A stretch of DNA of 64,000 nucleotides, from NCBI RefSeq assembly GCF_025564065.1, contig NZ_JAMGZK010000039.1:1-64000 (forward strand). Direction: 5' to 3'. Each line of letters opens with the position of its first letter. Position 1 is the first letter of the stretch. Below, piece after piece: positions 13,503 to 23,721 of the stretch. Position numbers and translations under genes: made by a program. The DNA is from Silvania hatchlandensis. GTDB lineage: Bacteria > Pseudomonadota > Gammaproteobacteria > Enterobacterales > Enterobacteriaceae. The notes beneath the pieces were generated by a model that ran no database searches, was not told the origin of the DNA, and saw nothing but the letters and a program-made list of their open reading frames with translations.

Positions 13503-14378
13503 ATGCTGCCAACTCAATCCACCCGATTAAACAAATACATTAGCGAGAGCGGGATCTGCTCGCGCCGTGAGGCTGACCGTTACATCGAGCAGGGCAACGT
13601 GTTTATCAATGGTAAACGCGCCACCATCGGCGATCAGGTTGTCGCGGGCGACGTGGTCAAAGTGAATGGTCAACTGATTGAGCCCCGGGACGACGAAGAC
13701 CTGGTGTTTATTGCGTTGAATAAACCGGTTGGCATTGTCAGTACCACGGAAGATGGCGAGCGCGACAACATTGTCGATTTCGTTAACCACAGCAGCCGCA
13801 TCTTCCCGATTGGCCGGCTGGATAAAGACTCCCAGGGGCTGATTTTCCTTACCAACCACGGCGATCTGGTCAATAAGATCCTGCGTGCCGGTAACGACCA
13901 CGAGAAAGAGTATATCGTCACGGTGAACAAGCCGGTGACGGACGATTTTATTCGTGGAATGGGCGCGGGCGTGCCGATCCTCGGGACGGTGACGAAAAAG
14001 TGCAAGGTGAAGAAAGAAGCGCCGTTTGCCTTCCGCATTACTCTGGTGCAGGGCTTAAACCGTCAGATCCGCCGCATGTGTGAACACTTTGGGTATGACG
14101 TGACGAAGCTGGAGCGGACGCGGATCATGAACGTCAGCCTGTCGGGGATCCCGCTGGGCGAGTGGCGTGACCTGAGCGGCGATGAGCTGATTGAGCTGTT
14201 CAAGCTTATCGAGGACTCCTCCTCGGAAGCGAAGCCGAAAACCAAAGCGAAACCGAAAGCACAGGCGCAGGCAATCAAACGGCCGGTGGTTAAAGCCCCG
14301 CCTTCAGAAGACAAAGGCCGACCAAAGCCTGCGGGTAAACGCTTTGTTCAGCCAGGGCGCAAAAAGAAAGGGCGCTAA
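13503..14378 (+). CDS. rluF: 23S rRNA pseudouridine(2604) synthase
   Basis: Makes pseudouridine at position 2604 of 23S rRNA (and, in E. coli, modifies tRNA-Tyr at position 35). The 291-aa protein has an N-terminal S4 RNA-binding domain ([21 protein letters not shown]), then the RsuA/RluB-type catalytic domain with the nucleophilic Asp in [10 protein letters not shown], and a basic Lys/Ala/Pro-rich tail from about residue 240 ending GRKKKGR. An ACAGGAGAAATT ribosome site precedes the ATG at 13503. Its stop codon abuts that of the convergent yjbD inside a perfect 16-bp palindrome. Confidence 0.96.
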   Translation: MLPTQSTRLNKYISESGICSRREADRYIEQGNVFINGKRATIGDQVVAGDVVKVNGQLIEPRDDEDLVFIALNKPVGIVSTTEDGERDNIVDFVNHSSRIFPIGRLDKDSQGLIFLTNHGDLVNKILRAGNDHEKEYIVTVNKPVTDDFIRGMGAGVPILGTVTKKCKVKKEAPFAFRITLVQGLNRQIRRMCEHFGYDVTKLERTRIMNVSLSGIPLGEWRDLSGDELIELFKLIEDSSSEAKPKTKAKPKAQAQAIKRPVVKAPPSEDKGRPKPAGKRFVQPGRKKKGR

Positions 14379-14386
14379 TTAGCGCC
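14371..14386. repeat. Palindrome across rluF/yjbD stop codons
   Basis: GGCGCTAATTAGCGCC is a perfect 16-bp palindrome holding both stop codons back to back. There is no T-run on either side, so it is at best a weak bidirectional end signal. Confidence 0.6.
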
Positions 14387-14651
14387 TTCCACGAGGTGAG
14401 GTATTGGCAGACCAGGAAAATGTTGCCTCTTTATCCACTTTGTAAGCCTGCGCTTTTTTGAGTTTGCGGGCTTTCTTCGCTTCATCTTCACGCTGCGCCA
14501 TCAGTTTATCGATGTACTCTTTTTTGACGTGATTGGTTTCGGCATTGGTCAGCAGTCGGCCATGGGCGATGCGTGCGCGGTCGAGCAGGGTCTTGAGTTC
14601 GCGCTGCTCCGCTTCGGTCATCTCTTTCTGAGTCAATCGTGGTATAGCCAT
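14379..14651 (-). CDS. yjbD: DUF3811 family protein YjbD
   Basis: Small, highly charged protein of 90 aa with no known function, clearly the homologue of E. coli YjbD: start MAIPRLTQKEMTEAEQRELK, end SANTSPRGRR. It is predicted to be mostly helical and soluble, with a long Lys/Arg/Glu-rich stretch in the middle and no membrane segment. It is convergent with rluF. An AGGAGGC ribosome site lies just upstream of the ATG. Confidence 0.9.
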   Translation of the reverse strand: MAIPRLTQKEMTEAEQRELKTLLDRARIAHGRLLTNAETNHVKKEYIDKLMAQREDEAKKARKLKKAQAYKVDKEATFSWSANTSPRGRR

Positions 14652-14701
14652 TGAAAAAGCCTCCTGATAGGGAGGCTCCAGTGTAAAGCAAGTACCACAA
14701 A

Positions 14702-15646
14702 TTAACTCTGTTTCACCGTATCTTTTTTCTGTTGCCCGTCCAGCGGTTTGCCCGACCAGTAACCGGCCAGCAGCGAGCCGGACAAGTTATGCCAGACCGA
14801 GAACAACGCACCCGGCAGGGCGGCCAGCGGTGAGAAGTACATTTTGCCCAGCGCCGCGGCAAGACCCGAGTTTTGCATTCCCACTTCAATGGCCAGCGTG
14901 CGGCAGGTAGATTCGTCAAAGCCGAACAGCTTCCCACCCCAGTATCCGCCCAGCAGGCCGATGGTGTTATGCAGCACCACGGCGATAATCACCACAAAGC
15001 CGACCGAGGCGATATGGGCCGCTGAACCGGCCACGACGGCGCTGATGATAGCCAGAATGCAGACCATCGAAAATGCTGGCAAATACGGCTCTACGGCTTT
15101 TACCAGCCGCGGGAACAGGTGATGGATAACCAGCCCCAGCGCAATTGGGATCACCACGATCTGCAGAATGCTCAGCAGCATGCCCATCACATCCACCTGG
15201 ATATGCGCATCCACGTACAGGCGGGTCAGCAGCGGGGTGGCAATTACCCCCACCAGCGTCGAGACCGAGGAGATGGTCACCGACAGGGCCACATCGCCTT
15301 TCGCCAGATAGATCATCACGTTGGAGGCCGTACCACTGGCTACGCTGCCCACCAGCACCATCCCGGCGGAGAGATCCGGCGGCATCTTAAACGCCATCGC
15401 CAGTAACCATGCTGCCAGCGGCATCACCAGATAATGCAAAAATATCCCTGCCGCGACCGGAGCCGGGCGCGACAGCACGCGTTTAAAGTCGTCAATTTTC
15501 AGGTGCACGCCCATCCCGAACATGATCAGCATCAGCAGCGTGCTGACCCACGGGCCAATGGCGGTGAAGGTGGTTGGCGTGTAATACGCGAGTACAGAGA
15601 GCAGCAGTGCCCATAACGGGAACAGCCGGGTGAGGACGGATAACAT
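14702..15646 (-). CDS. panS: Ketopantoate/pantoate/pantothenate transporter PanS
   Basis: Inner-membrane protein of the bile-acid:sodium symporter (BASS) superfamily, 314 aa with about ten hydrophobic segments. The ATG at 15646 ([16 protein letters not shown]) has AAGGAA six nt upstream; a TTG further up is unlikely. Typical BASS motifs include [19 protein letters not shown] and [14 protein letters not shown]. Salmonella PanS, found in the same neighbourhood next to lysC, takes up ketopantoate and pantoate for coenzyme A synthesis, so that name is used here. Substrate is inferred from this homology; no co-transcribed partner is evident. Confidence 0.82.
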   Translation of the reverse strand: MLSVLTRLFPLWALLLSVLAYYTPTTFTAIGPWVSTLLMLIMFGMGVHLKIDDFKRVLSRPAPVAAGIFLHYLVMPLAAWLLAMAFKMPPDLSAGMVLVGSVASGTASNVMIYLAKGDVALSVTISSVSTLVGVIATPLLTRLYVDAHIQVDVMGMLLSILQIVVIPIALGLVIHHLFPRLVKAVEPYLPAFSMVCILAIISAVVAGSAAHIASVGFVVIIAVVLHNTIGLLGGYWGGKLFGFDESTCRTLAIEVGMQNSGLAAALGKMYFSPLAALPGALFSVWHNLSGSLLAGYWSGKPLDGQQKKDTVKQS

Positions 15647-15683
15647 ATGGATTCCTTGCAATTGTGTTGTGAAATTTAGTTAT

Positions 15684-15709
15684 AAAAAAGCCGGGTTCGA
15701 GCCCGGCTT
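15684..15709 (-). terminator. lysC terminator
   Basis: Stem AAGCCGGG / CCCGGCTT; read leftward it is followed by six T, so it ends lysC transcription before panS. Confidence 0.88.
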
Positions 15710-15738
15710 ATAGGTATTGTTTATCGTGCTAATTAATT

Positions 15739-17088
15739 TTATTCAAACAAATTATGATGAAGTTTCTGCACGACCTGCTCGGCTTCGTGGCCCGGCACCA
15801 GGAAGCACAGGTTGTAGCTGGATGCGCCGTAGCAAATCATGCGGATGTTAAACGGATCCAGCACGCCAAAGACCTCTTTGCCCACGCCGCTGGCGCGAGA
15901 AAGCTCGTTGCCGATGATGGCGACCAGGGCGAGATCTTCTTCCACCTCGACGCGGCACAGAGCAGAGAGTTCCATCAGCAGGGATTGTGTCAGCAGCGTA
16001 TCGCCGGTGGACGTTGAGCCCGTGGTATCCAGCGTCAGGGCAAGGTTCACTTCAGAAGTGGTGACCAGATCCACCGAGATATTGTGGCGCGCCAGGATGC
16101 TAAACACTTCTGCCAGGAAGCCGCGGGAGTGCAGCATGCTCAGGCTGTGCAGGGTTACCAGGGTCTGCTTACGACGCAGGGCGATAGCGCGGAACAGCGG
16201 CGGGTTTTCGGTGGTGTTGCACACCCGGGTGCCACCCGCTTTAGGATCCTTACTGGAACCAACGAAGACCGGAATATCACTGCGCACAGCAGGCAGCAGG
16301 GTAGCCGGATGCAGCACTTTCGCGCCAAATGTCGCCATCTCGGCCGCTTCTTCAAAAGCGATCACGTCAATACGTTTTGCCGTCGGGACCACGCGCGGGT
16401 CGGTGGTGTAGATGCCCGGCACGTCGGTCCAGATATCCACCCGGGAAGCGTGCAGGGCTTCGCCCAGTAGTGCCGCGGTGTAATCGCTACCGCCACGGCC
16501 CAGCGTGGTGGTGCGACCCTTGGCTTCACTACCGATAAAGCCCTGGGTGATGACAATGCCTTCTGCCAGACGCGGCGCCAGTTGCTGAGCGGACAGCTCG
16601 GCAAGGGCGGCGATATCCGGCTCGGCGCGACCAAAGCGATCGCTGGTGCGCAGCACTTTACGCACGTCAAACCACTGCGACTGAACGTTACGCTCGCGCA
16701 GCACTTCAACAAACAGCAGGGTCGACATCAGTTCACCGTGGCTGACCAGCTCATCGGTCAGGGCCGTGGAGGTCGCCAGCGAGGCCGCTTCCGCCAGGGT
16801 GATGATATTTTCCAGCAGGCGCTCAATCTCTTCGCTGATGACGCTCGGGTTGCGCAGACGATCGAGAATGTCGAACTGAATTTTGTGCAGCGCCTCGAGT
16901 CTAACCTGGCGCTCGCTGGCTTCCAGCCCCTCGGCAAGTGCCACCAACAGGTTGGTTACGCCAGCCGAAGCAGACAATACCACCAGGCGGGTATTTGGAT
17001 CGGCCAGCACCACGTCGGCGCTGCGGTTCATGGCATCGAAATCTGCCACGCTGGTACCGCCAAATTTGGCGACAACAAAACTCGTCAT
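15739..17088 (-). CDS. lysC: Lysine-sensitive aspartokinase III
   Basis: Phosphorylates aspartate, the first step to lysine, threonine and methionine; this isozyme is inhibited by lysine. Length is 449 aa as in E. coli. The N-terminal kinase fold begins VVAKFGGTSVADFDAMNRSA and contains TTLGRGGSDYTAALL and the VDIWTDVPGIYTTDP block; residues ~300-449 form two ACT domains (QTLVTLHSLSMLHSRGFLAE, VALIGNEL-type region) that bind lysine. A TGAGG ribosome site precedes the ATG. Unlike E. coli, the leader is short and no lysine riboswitch can be recognised, so feedback inhibition may be the main lysine control. Confidence 0.97.
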   Translation of the reverse strand: MTSFVVAKFGGTSVADFDAMNRSADVVLADPNTRLVVLSASAGVTNLLVALAEGLEASERQVRLEALHKIQFDILDRLRNPSVISEEIERLLENIITLAEAASLATSTALTDELVSHGELMSTLLFVEVLRERNVQSQWFDVRKVLRTSDRFGRAEPDIAALAELSAQQLAPRLAEGIVITQGFIGSEAKGRTTTLGRGGSDYTAALLGEALHASRVDIWTDVPGIYTTDPRVVPTAKRIDVIAFEEAAEMATFGAKVLHPATLLPAVRSDIPVFVGSSKDPKAGGTRVCNTTENPPLFRAIALRRKQTLVTLHSLSMLHSRGFLAEVFSILARHNISVDLVTTSEVNLALTLDTTGSTSTGDTLLTQSLLMELSALCRVEVEEDLALVAIIGNELSRASGVGKEVFGVLDPFNIRMICYGASSYNLCFLVPGHEAEQVVQKLHHNLFE

Positions 17089-17174
17089 AACAACCTCATG
17101 TCAGGGAAGGAAAAAAGCGACCATGGCACGAGGACAAACAAGTTTTACCGGTGCAGGCGCAAATACCGTGTGTA

Positions 17175-17203
17175 TAAATAAAATGTGCAGAGGATCCTGT
17201 CAA
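17175..17203 (-). promoter_or_regulatory. Putative sigma-70 promoter of lysC
   Basis: On the minus strand a perfect -35 box TTGACA (17198-17203) and a -10 box TATTTA (17175-17180) are separated by exactly 17 bp. Transcription would start near 17168, giving a leader of only about 80 nt. No other sequence of comparable quality was seen in the 304-bp lysC-pgi interval (17089-17392), which otherwise holds the pgi promoter region. Confidence 0.65.
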
Positions 17204-17392
17204 CGCCGGGATTATGCGGATTTTTCATGCTGCCTACCAGATGAGTAACAGGACTTATAACAGCTATACTTTTGGGGCTTTTGCAGCGTGCTTGATGCAG
17301 GCCAGGGCAATGGCATAAAAACCATCACAATTTTTAGCGCCAGAGGCTACAATCGACCGAGGTCACAATTCTCAATTCAGAAGAGTATTGCT

Positions 17393-19042
17393 ATGAAAAA
17401 TATCAATCCAACGCAGACTTCAGCCTGGCAGGCATTACAACAACACTTCGACGAAATGAAAGACGTCACGATCGCGGAACTGTTCGCGAAAGACGCCGAT
17501 CGTTTTAACACCTTCTCCGCGACCTTCGACGATCAGATGCTGGTGGATTTCTCCAAAAACCGCATCACCGCAGAGACGCTGGCATTACTGCAGGATCTGG
17601 CGAAAGAGACCGATCTGAGCGGTGCCATCAAATCGATGTTCTCCGGTGAGAAGATCAACCGCACCGAAGACCGCGCTGTGCTGCATGTCGCGCTGCGCAA
17701 CCGTAGCAATACGCCGATTATCGTTGATGGCAAAGATGTGATGCCGGAAGTCAACGCGGTGCTGGAGAAGATGAAGACCTTCTCCGAAGCGATCATCTCC
17801 GGCAGCTGGAAAGGCTACACCGGCAAAGCGATCACCGACGTGGTCAACATCGGTATCGGTGGCTCCGACCTCGGCCCATTCATGGTGACCGAAGCGCTGC
17901 GTCCGTATAAAACGCATCTCAATATGCACTTTGTCTCTAACGTCGATGGCACCCACATCGCCGAAGTGCTGAAAAATGTCGATCCAGAAACGACCCTGTT
18001 CCTGGTGGCGTCCAAAACCTTCACCACCCAGGAAACCATGACCAACGCCCACAGCGCGCGTGACTGGTTCCTGAGCACGGCGGGTGATGAGCAGCACGTG
18101 GCAAAACACTTTGCGGCGCTCTCCACCAACGCCAAAGCGGTAGGTGAGTTCGGTATCGACACCGCCAATATGTTTGAATTCTGGGACTGGGTAGGCGGTC
18201 GCTACTCCCTGTGGTCCGCTATCGGTCTGTCGATCATCCTCTCCGTGGGCTACGACAACTTTGTTGAGCTGCTCTCCGGCGCGCACGCGATGGACAACCA
18301 CTTCGCTGCCACCCCGGCTGAGAAAAACCTGCCGGTACTGCTGGCACTGATCGGCATCTGGTACAACAACTTCTTTGGCGCAGAAACCGAAGCGATCCTG
18401 CCGTACGACCAGTACATGCACCGTTTCGCGGCCTACTTCCAGCAGGGCAACATGGAATCCAACGGTAAGTACGTTGACCGTAACGGCAATGCCGTGGATT
18501 ACCAGACTGGCCCAATTATCTGGGGCGAACCTGGTACCAACGGCCAGCATGCGTTCTACCAGCTGATCCACCAGGGCACCAAAATGGTACCGTGCGATTT
18601 CATCGCTCCGGCTATCAGCCACAACCCGCTGTCTGACCACCATCCGAAGCTGCTGTCGAACTTCTTCGCTCAGACTGAAGCGCTGGCGTTCGGTAAAGCG
18701 CGTGATGTGGTTGAGCAGGAGTATCGCGATCAGGGTAAAGATCCGGCCACGCTGGATCACGTTGTGCCGTTCAAAGTGTTTGAAGGCAACCGCCCGACCA
18801 ACTCCATCCTGCTGCGCGAAATCACCCCGTACAGCCTGGGTGCGCTGATTGCCCTGTATGAGCACAAAATCTTTACCCAGGGCGCAATCCTGAACATCTT
18901 CACCTTCGACCAGTGGGGCGTTGAGCTGGGCAAACAGCTGGCTAACCGCATTCTGCCAGAGCTGGGCGATAGCCAGGATATCAACAGCCACGACAGCTCG
19001 ACCAACGGCCTGATTAACCGTTATAAAGCCTGGCGTGCATAA
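17393..19042 (+). CDS. pgi: Glucose-6-phosphate isomerase
   Basis: Interconverts glucose 6-phosphate and fructose 6-phosphate. Start at 17393 ([15 protein letters not shown]) gives 549 aa, the E. coli length; the frame extends upstream without a ribosome site. Family signatures are intact: [13 protein letters not shown], the SIS-domain block [19 protein letters not shown], and the two PGI signatures [14 protein letters not shown] and [17 protein letters not shown]. The catalytic glutamate region GNMESNGK is present. Monocistronic, divergent from lysC, closed by a strong terminator. Confidence 0.98.
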   Translation: MKNINPTQTSAWQALQQHFDEMKDVTIAELFAKDADRFNTFSATFDDQMLVDFSKNRITAETLALLQDLAKETDLSGAIKSMFSGEKINRTEDRAVLHVALRNRSNTPIIVDGKDVMPEVNAVLEKMKTFSEAIISGSWKGYTGKAITDVVNIGIGGSDLGPFMVTEALRPYKTHLNMHFVSNVDGTHIAEVLKNVDPETTLFLVASKTFTTQETMTNAHSARDWFLSTAGDEQHVAKHFAALSTNAKAVGEFGIDTANMFEFWDWVGGRYSLWSAIGLSIILSVGYDNFVELLSGAHAMDNHFAATPAEKNLPVLLALIGIWYNNFFGAETEAILPYDQYMHRFAAYFQQGNMESNGKYVDRNGNAVDYQTGPIIWGEPGTNGQHAFYQLIHQGTKMVPCDFIAPAISHNPLSDHHPKLLSNFFAQTEALAFGKARDVVEQEYRDQGKDPATLDHVVPFKVFEGNRPTNSILLREITPYSLGALIALYEHKIFTQGAILNIFTFDQWGVELGKQLANRILPELGDSQDINSHDSSTNGLINRYKAWRA

Positions 19043-19056
19043 TTCCGTGATACTGA

Positions 19057-19086
19057 AAAATGCCGGCGATATGCCGGCATTTTTTT
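19057..19086 (+). terminator. pgi terminator
   Basis: Stem AAAATGCCGGC / GCCGGCATTTT with a GATAT loop and a T-run, 15 nt after pgi. Confidence 0.93.
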
Positions 19087-19181
19087 ATCGGATAATTCCT
19101 GTTGTCCGTTATCCCGCGCATAATTCTATTATGAGGTTTATCTTAAAATACAAAATGACCTAATAATTTCCGGGGTTTATT

Positions 19182-19196
19182 TTAGGATAATACGCA
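19182..19196 (+). promoter_or_regulatory. Possible RcsAB box in the yjbE upstream region
   Basis: TTAGGATAATACGCA resembles the inverted RcsAB consensus TTAGGATTATTCTTA in its first half. The 310-bp AT-rich stretch 19087-19396 contains no gene; it also has a TATACT hexamer at 19331 that could serve as a -10 box. In E. coli yjbEFGH is switched on by the Rcs envelope-stress phosphorelay, so a site is expected here, but this match is weak. Confidence 0.35.
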
Positions 19197-19396
19197 TATT
19201 CATAAATTTTCAATAAATTGATTTATAACGCTTTTTATAAATAAATAGCGTGCGCTATTTATCTGCTATCCAATTATCTGAAAACCCTCCGCTTATTTCC
19301 CGTCACGGCAAACCCACTGCCTGAGTTGTGTATACTCATTTCCGCCTGAATATTCTTTCGGGCAATTCTCCATTCATTCAATGAAGGGAAATTGAG

Positions 19397-19639
19397 ATGA
19401 AAAAAGTACTGTATGGCATTTTTGCACTAACTGCGCTTGCGGCGACGTCTGTGTATGCGGCTCCGGTTCAGGTCGGGGAAGCAGCAGGCTCGGCAGCGAC
19501 GTCTGCGTCTGCGGGGATCTCGACCGCAACCAGCGCCAGCACCGTAAGTTCGGCCGTGGGGGTCGCTCTGGCGGCAACCGGTGGCGGTGATGGTTCCAAT
19601 ACCGGGACCACAACCACCACGACAACCAGCACCCAGTAA
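19397..19639 (+). CDS. yjbE: Exopolysaccharide operon protein YjbE
   Basis: Secreted small protein of 80 aa. Residues 1-21 are a signal peptide ([21 protein letters not shown]); the rest is low-complexity Ala/Ser/Gly/Thr, ending in a run of nine Thr-rich residues ([10 protein letters not shown]). It is the first gene of yjbEFGH, paralogous to gfcA of the group 4 capsule locus; the E. coli operon affects an extracellular polysaccharide. A GAAGGGAAATTGAG ribosome site precedes the ATG. Its exact role is unknown. Confidence 0.9.
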   Translation: MKKVLYGIFALTALAATSVYAAPVQVGEAAGSAATSASAGISTATSASTVSSAVGVALAATGGGDGSNTGTTTTTTTSTQ

Positions 19640-19657
19640 TTCGGGTGTACTAACTCT

Positions 19658-19677
19658 AACCACACTTCGGTGTGGTT
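19658..19677 (+). terminator. Intercistronic hairpin yjbE-yjbF
   Basis: Perfect 8-bp stem AACCACAC / GTGTGGTT with a TTCG loop in the 62-nt gap. There is no T-run. It more likely blocks 3' exonucleases, allowing more YjbE than YjbFGH, than ends transcription fully. Confidence 0.6.
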
Positions 19678-19701
19678 ATTCCGCCCCTTCGGAGAAGCGT
19701 C

Positions 19702-20340
19702 GTGAAGCGACCCGCCATCATCCTTTTTTGCCTGCTTTTACAGGCGTGCTCGGCCACTACCCAGGGCCTGGGCAATACCCTCTGGAACAGTCTGTTCGGC
19801 ACGCCGGGCGTGCATCTGACCGACGATGACATTCAGAGCATGCCTTATGCCAGCCAGTACATGCAGCTGAACGGCGGGCCGCAGCTGTTTGTGGTGCTGG
19901 CGTTTGCTGAAAACGGACAGCAGAAATGGGTGACGCAGGATCAGGCGACGCTGGTGACCCAGCATGGCCGCCTCGTGAAGACGCTGCTCGGCGGCGACAA
20001 CCTGCTGGAGGTAAATAACCTGGCCGCAGACCCGCTCATCAAACCCAATCAGATTGTCGAGGGTGCCAGCTGGACGCGCACCCTGGGCTGGACGGAGCAC
20101 AAGCAGGTACGCTACGCCACCGCGCGCTCGGTATTCCACTGGGACGGCACGGACAGCGTCAAAGTCGGCAGCGATGAAACCCGCGTACGGGTGCTGGAAG
20201 AAACCGTCAGCACTGACCAGGCGACATGGCGCAACCGCTTCTGGGTGGATGACGACGGGCAGATCCGCCAGTCGTTACAGTACCTGGGCGCAGACTTCTT
20301 CCCGGTAAAAACCACCCTGATCAAGGCGGCGAAATCATGA
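19702..20340 (+). CDS. yjbF: YjbF lipoprotein, exopolysaccharide operon
   Basis: Lipoprotein of 212 aa, paralogue of GfcB (DUF2886/YjbF family). The GTG at 19702 follows GGAG by 7 nt and gives the E. coli length; a GTG 30 nt earlier lies in the hairpin. The signal peptide ends in the lipobox LLLQAC (Cys17), so the mature protein should be lipid-anchored; residues after Cys (SATT) predict outer-membrane sorting. Conserved body: GTPGVHLTDDDIQSMPYASQ and later WTRTLGWTEHKQVRYATARS. It overlaps yjbG by 4 nt (ATGA). Probable part of a polysaccharide export or surface-retention machine with YjbG and YjbH. Confidence 0.92.
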   Translation: MKRPAIILFCLLLQACSATTQGLGNTLWNSLFGTPGVHLTDDDIQSMPYASQYMQLNGGPQLFVVLAFAENGQQKWVTQDQATLVTQHGRLVKTLLGGDNLLEVNNLAADPLIKPNQIVEGASWTRTLGWTEHKQVRYATARSVFHWDGTDSVKVGSDETRVRVLEETVSTDQATWRNRFWVDDDGQIRQSLQYLGADFFPVKTTLIKAAKS

Positions 20341-21074
20341 AAATAAGAGCCAGCGCCGCAGCACTGTGCATGCTGATGGCGCCCCTGGCGTGGTCGGCGG
20401 GCACAGTACAGGTCTACCTGCCGGGGCAAAACGAAGCAAAAACCTTATCTCAAGCGGCCCATCTTATCGATCTGGTCGGGCAGCCCCGGCTGGCCAACAG
20501 CTGGTGGCCGGGGGCGGTAATCAGCGAGCGACAGGCAACGGTTCTGGCAGAGCAACAGCACCACGCATTGCTGGCGCGCTTAACGGGCATCGCCGGGCAA
20601 GAGTCGGGTGACGAGGCTGCTGCGATAAATACCTTACGTCAGCAGCTGCAGGCACTGAAGGTGACAGGACGCCAGCAGGTGAACCTTGATCCCGATGCGG
20701 TGCGCGTGGCAGAGGGCGGCAACCCGCCGCTGGAAGGCGACTATACGCTGTGGATTGTAGCCAAGCCCAGCACCGTGACGGTGATGGGGCTGGTCAGCAG
20801 TCCGGGCAAAAAGCCCTTTACCCCAGGGCGTGACGTGGCGAGCTACCTCGACGATCAGCATCTGCTCAGCGGCGCAGAGCCCAGCTACGCCTGGATTATT
20901 TACCCGGACGGGCGCACGCAGCAGGTGCCGGTGGGCTACTGGAACAAACGCCACGTGGAACCCATGCCCGGCAGCACCATTTTTGTCGGCGTGGCCGATC
21001 ATCTCTGGACGAAGCGATACGACGGCCTGAACGCCGACATGATTCGCTCCCTGACGCAGCGGATACCGGATTAA
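20337..21074 (+). CDS. yjbG: YjbG periplasmic protein, exopolysaccharide operon
   Basis: Secreted protein of 245 aa with a 20-residue signal peptide ending TWSAG-like (APLAWSA). It belongs to the GfcC family of capsule biogenesis proteins; the region [21 protein letters not shown] and the C-terminal beta-grasp-like part ([20 protein letters not shown]) are conserved with E. coli YjbG. GfcC structures resemble parts of Wza, the outer-membrane polysaccharide exporter, which suggests a role near the secretion channel. Translationally coupled at both ends: ATGA with yjbF and TAATG with yjbH. Confidence 0.92.
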   Translation: MKIRASAAALCMLMAPLAWSAGTVQVYLPGQNEAKTLSQAAHLIDLVGQPRLANSWWPGAVISERQATVLAEQQHHALLARLTGIAGQESGDEAAAINTLRQQLQALKVTGRQQVNLDPDAVRVAEGGNPPLEGDYTLWIVAKPSTVTVMGLVSSPGKKPFTPGRDVASYLDDQHLLSGAEPSYAWIIYPDGRTQQVPVGYWNKRHVEPMPGSTIFVGVADHLWTKRYDGLNADMIRSLTQRIPD

Positions 21075-23170
21075 TGAAAAATACCTCTCTCTACAGCCTG
21101 CTGGCGCTGTGCGTCAGTGCCGGCTGTCATGCAGAAACCTATCCGGCACCCATCGGGCCATCCCAGTCGGATTTTGGCGGCGTGGGCCTGCTGCAAACCC
21201 CGACCGCGCGTATGGCGCGCGAAGGCGAGCTGAGTCTTAACTACCGTGATAACGACCAGTACCGCTACTACTCTGCCTCTGTGCAGCTGTTCCCGTGGCT
21301 GGAGACCACCCTGCGCTACACCGATGTGCGCACCCGGGAGTACAGCAGCGTCGAGGCCTTTTCTGGCGATCAGACCTACAAAGACAAAGCCTTCGACGTG
21401 AAGCTGCGCCTGTGGGAGGAGAGCTACTGGATGCCACAGGTCTCGGTGGGTGCGCGGGACATCGGCGGTACCGGTCTGTTCGATGCGGAGTACATTGTCG
21501 CCAACAAAGCCTGGGGACCGTTCGACTTTTCGCTGGGGATGGGCTGGGGCTATCTCGGCACCAGCGGCAACATCAAAAATCCGCTCTGCACCTACAGCGA
21601 TAAATACTGCTACCGCGACAACAGTTACAAGCAGGCGGGCTCGCTCGACAGCAGCCAGCTGTTCCACGGCCCGGCCTCGCTGTTCGGCGGGGTTGAGTAT
21701 CAGACGCCGTGGCAGCCGCTGCGCCTGAAGCTGGAGTACGAAGGCAACAACTACCAGCAGGACTTTGCCGGTAAGCTCGATCAAAAGAGCAAGTTTAACG
21801 TCGGCGCCATTTATCGCGTCACCGACTGGGCCGACGTTAACCTGAGCTACGAGCGCGGCAACACCCTGATGTTCGGCTTCACGCTGCGCACCAACTTTAA
21901 CGATCTGCGACCGTCATACAACGACAACGCAAGGCCGAAGTATCAGCCGCAGCCGCAGGATGCGATCCTCCAGCATTCGGTGGTGGCCAATCAGCTGACG
22001 CTGCTGAAATACAACGCCGGGCTGGCGGATCCGAAAATGCAGGTCAAAGACGATACGCTGTACGTCACCGGCGAGCAGGTGAAATACCGTGACTCCCGGG
22101 AAGGGATCGAGCGTGCAAACCGGATCGTGATGAACGATCTGCCGGAAGGGATCCGCACGATCCGGGTGACGGAAAACCGGCTGAATATGCCGCAGGTGAC
22201 CACTGAAACGGATGTGTCGAGTCTGAAACGTCATCTGGAAGGCGAACCGCTGGGCCACGAAACCGAACTGGTGCAGCAGCGCCGCGAGCCGGTGGTGCCA
22301 GACACCACCGAGCAGGGCTGGTATATGGACAAATCCCGCTTCGATTTCCGTCTCGATCCGGTGCTGAACCAGTCCGTTGGCGGGCCGGAAAACTTCTACA
22401 TGTATCAGCTGGGGGTGATGGCGACGGCGGATCTGTGGCTGACGAATCATCTTCTGACCACCGGCAGCGTGTTTGGCAATATCGCCAACAACTACGACAA
22501 ATTCAACTACACCAATCCGCCGAGCGACTCAAAACTGCCGCGCGTGCGTACCCACGTGCGTGAATATGTGCAGAATGACGTCTACGTGAACAACCTGCAG
22601 GCCAACTACTTCCAGTATCTGGGCAACAATTTCTATGGCCAGGTGTACGGCGGTTATCTCGAGACCATGTACGGCGGGGCAGGGGCAGAAGTGCTGTACC
22701 GTCCGGTCGACAGCAACTGGGCGTTCGGCGTTGATGCCAACTATGTGAAACAGCGCGACTGGCGCAGCGCGCAGGACATGATGAAGTTCACTGATTACAG
22801 CGTGAAGACCGGCCATCTGACGGCCTACTGGACGCCGTCGTTCGCCCAGGATGTGCTGGTAAAAGCCAGCGTCGGGCAGTATCTGGCGGGGGATAAGGGC
22901 GGCACCCTGGATATCTCGAAACACTTCGACAGCGGCGTGGTGGTGGGCGGTTACGCTACGATCACCGATGTTTCGCCGGACGAATACGGGGAAGGCGACT
23001 TCACCAAAGGGGTTTACGTGTCGATTCCGCTGGATCTGTTCTCGTCAGGCCCGACCCGCAGCCGGGCCGCGGTTGGCTGGACACCGCTCACCCGCGACGG
23101 GGGACAGCCGCTGGGGCGTAAGTTCCAGCTGTATGATATGACCAGCGATCGTAGCATTAACTTCCGCTAA
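21074..23170 (+). CDS. yjbH: YjbH outer-membrane beta-barrel, exopolysaccharide operon
   Basis: Large outer-membrane protein of 698 aa, homologous to E. coli YjbH and GfcD. A signal peptide ([21 protein letters not shown]) ends near a Cys that could be lipidated, although the lipobox is imperfect. The remainder is rich in alternating aromatic/polar strands typical of beta-barrels, with the family start [20 protein letters not shown] and C-terminal strand ending RSINFR. GfcD-type proteins are thought to form two barrels for polysaccharide passage. Last gene of the operon; a REP-like hairpin follows. Confidence 0.93.
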   Translation: MKNTSLYSLLALCVSAGCHAETYPAPIGPSQSDFGGVGLLQTPTARMAREGELSLNYRDNDQYRYYSASVQLFPWLETTLRYTDVRTREYSSVEAFSGDQTYKDKAFDVKLRLWEESYWMPQVSVGARDIGGTGLFDAEYIVANKAWGPFDFSLGMGWGYLGTSGNIKNPLCTYSDKYCYRDNSYKQAGSLDSSQLFHGPASLFGGVEYQTPWQPLRLKLEYEGNNYQQDFAGKLDQKSKFNVGAIYRVTDWADVNLSYERGNTLMFGFTLRTNFNDLRPSYNDNARPKYQPQPQDAILQHSVVANQLTLLKYNAGLADPKMQVKDDTLYVTGEQVKYRDSREGIERANRIVMNDLPEGIRTIRVTENRLNMPQVTTETDVSSLKRHLEGEPLGHETELVQQRREPVVPDTTEQGWYMDKSRFDFRLDPVLNQSVGGPENFYMYQLGVMATADLWLTNHLLTTGSVFGNIANNYDKFNYTNPPSDSKLPRVRTHVREYVQNDVYVNNLQANYFQYLGNNFYGQVYGGYLETMYGGAGAEVLYRPVDSNWAFGVDANYVKQRDWRSAQDMMKFTDYSVKTGHLTAYWTPSFAQDVLVKASVGQYLAGDKGGTLDISKHFDSGVVVGGYATITDVSPDEYGEGDFTKGVYVSIPLDLFSSGPTRSRAAVGWTPLTRDGGQPLGRKFQLYDMTSDRSINFR

Positions 23171-23179
23171 TGCCTGTGT

Positions 23180-23209
23180 GCCGGGCAACGCTGCGTTTGC
23201 CCGGCCTGC
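23180..23209 (+). repeat. REP-like element after yjbH
   Basis: GCCGGGCAACGCTGCGTTTG followed by CCCGGCCTGC: imperfect REP palindrome, stem GCCGGGCAA / TTGCCCGGC. It probably marks the 3' end of the yjb mRNA. Confidence 0.7.
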
Positions 23210-23255
23210 TTACAAAGATCGCTGAACGAATAAAACATAAACAAAAAATATAGAT

Positions 23256-23278
23256 CTCCGTCACATTTTTGCGTTATA
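23256..23278 (+). promoter_or_regulatory. Possible Pho box / promoter of psiE
   Basis: Segment with CCGTCACATTTTTGCGTTAT resembles a PhoB direct repeat (CTGTCAT-type units 11 bp apart), ~33 nt before psiE. E. coli psiE is phosphate-starvation induced through PhoB and repressed by cAMP-CRP. Only the first unit matches well. Confidence 0.4.
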
Positions 23279-23310
23279 CAGGAACCTCGCCCTGGAGAAT
23301 GAGGTGCTGT

Positions 23311-23721
23311 ATGACATCCCTGACTCGCCCACGCGTTGAGTTTATCTCAACCATTCTGCAGACCGTGCTCAATCTGGGTCTGCTGAGCCTTGGCCTGATC
23401 CTGGTGGTCTTCCTCGGTAAAGAGACGGTGCATCTGGCTGATGTGCTTTTTGCCCCTGAGCAAACCAGCAAATACGAGCTGGTTGAAGGGCTGGTGGTTT
23501 ACTTTCTCTACTTCGAATTTATTGCCCTGATTGTGAAGTACTTTCAGTCTGGCTTTCACTTCCCGCTGCGTTACTTTGTTTATATCGGGATCACCGCGAT
23601 TGTGCGGCTGATTATCGTCGATCATAAATCCCCCCTCGACGTGCTGATCTACTCGGCGGCGATCCTGCTGCTGGTGGTCACCCTCTGGCTGTGCAACTCG
23701 AAGCGCCTGAAACGGGAATAA
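23311..23721 (+). CDS. psiE: Phosphate-starvation-inducible protein PsiE
   Basis: Inner-membrane protein of 136 aa with four hydrophobic segments (about residues 10-33, 52-74, 80-100, 106-128) and a basic cytoplasmic tail NSKRLKRE. The start at 23311 ([16 protein letters not shown]) follows GAGGTG and gives the E. coli length. The molecular activity is unknown; the name reflects induction under phosphate limitation in E. coli. It is convergent with malG, separated by a terminator that works leftward. Confidence 0.95.
   Translation: MTSLTRPRVEFISTILQTVLNLGLLSLGLILVVFLGKETVHLADVLFAPEQTSKYELVEGLVVYFLYFEFIALIVKYFQSGFHFPLRYFVYIGITAIVRLIIVDHKSPLDVLIYSAAILLLVVTLWLCNSKRLKRE

Noticed and set aside
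19374-19665. Minus-strand frames opposite yjbE (65-83 codons)
   Set aside because: Low-complexity Arg/Pro reflections of the Ala/Ser/Thr-rich yjbE gene.
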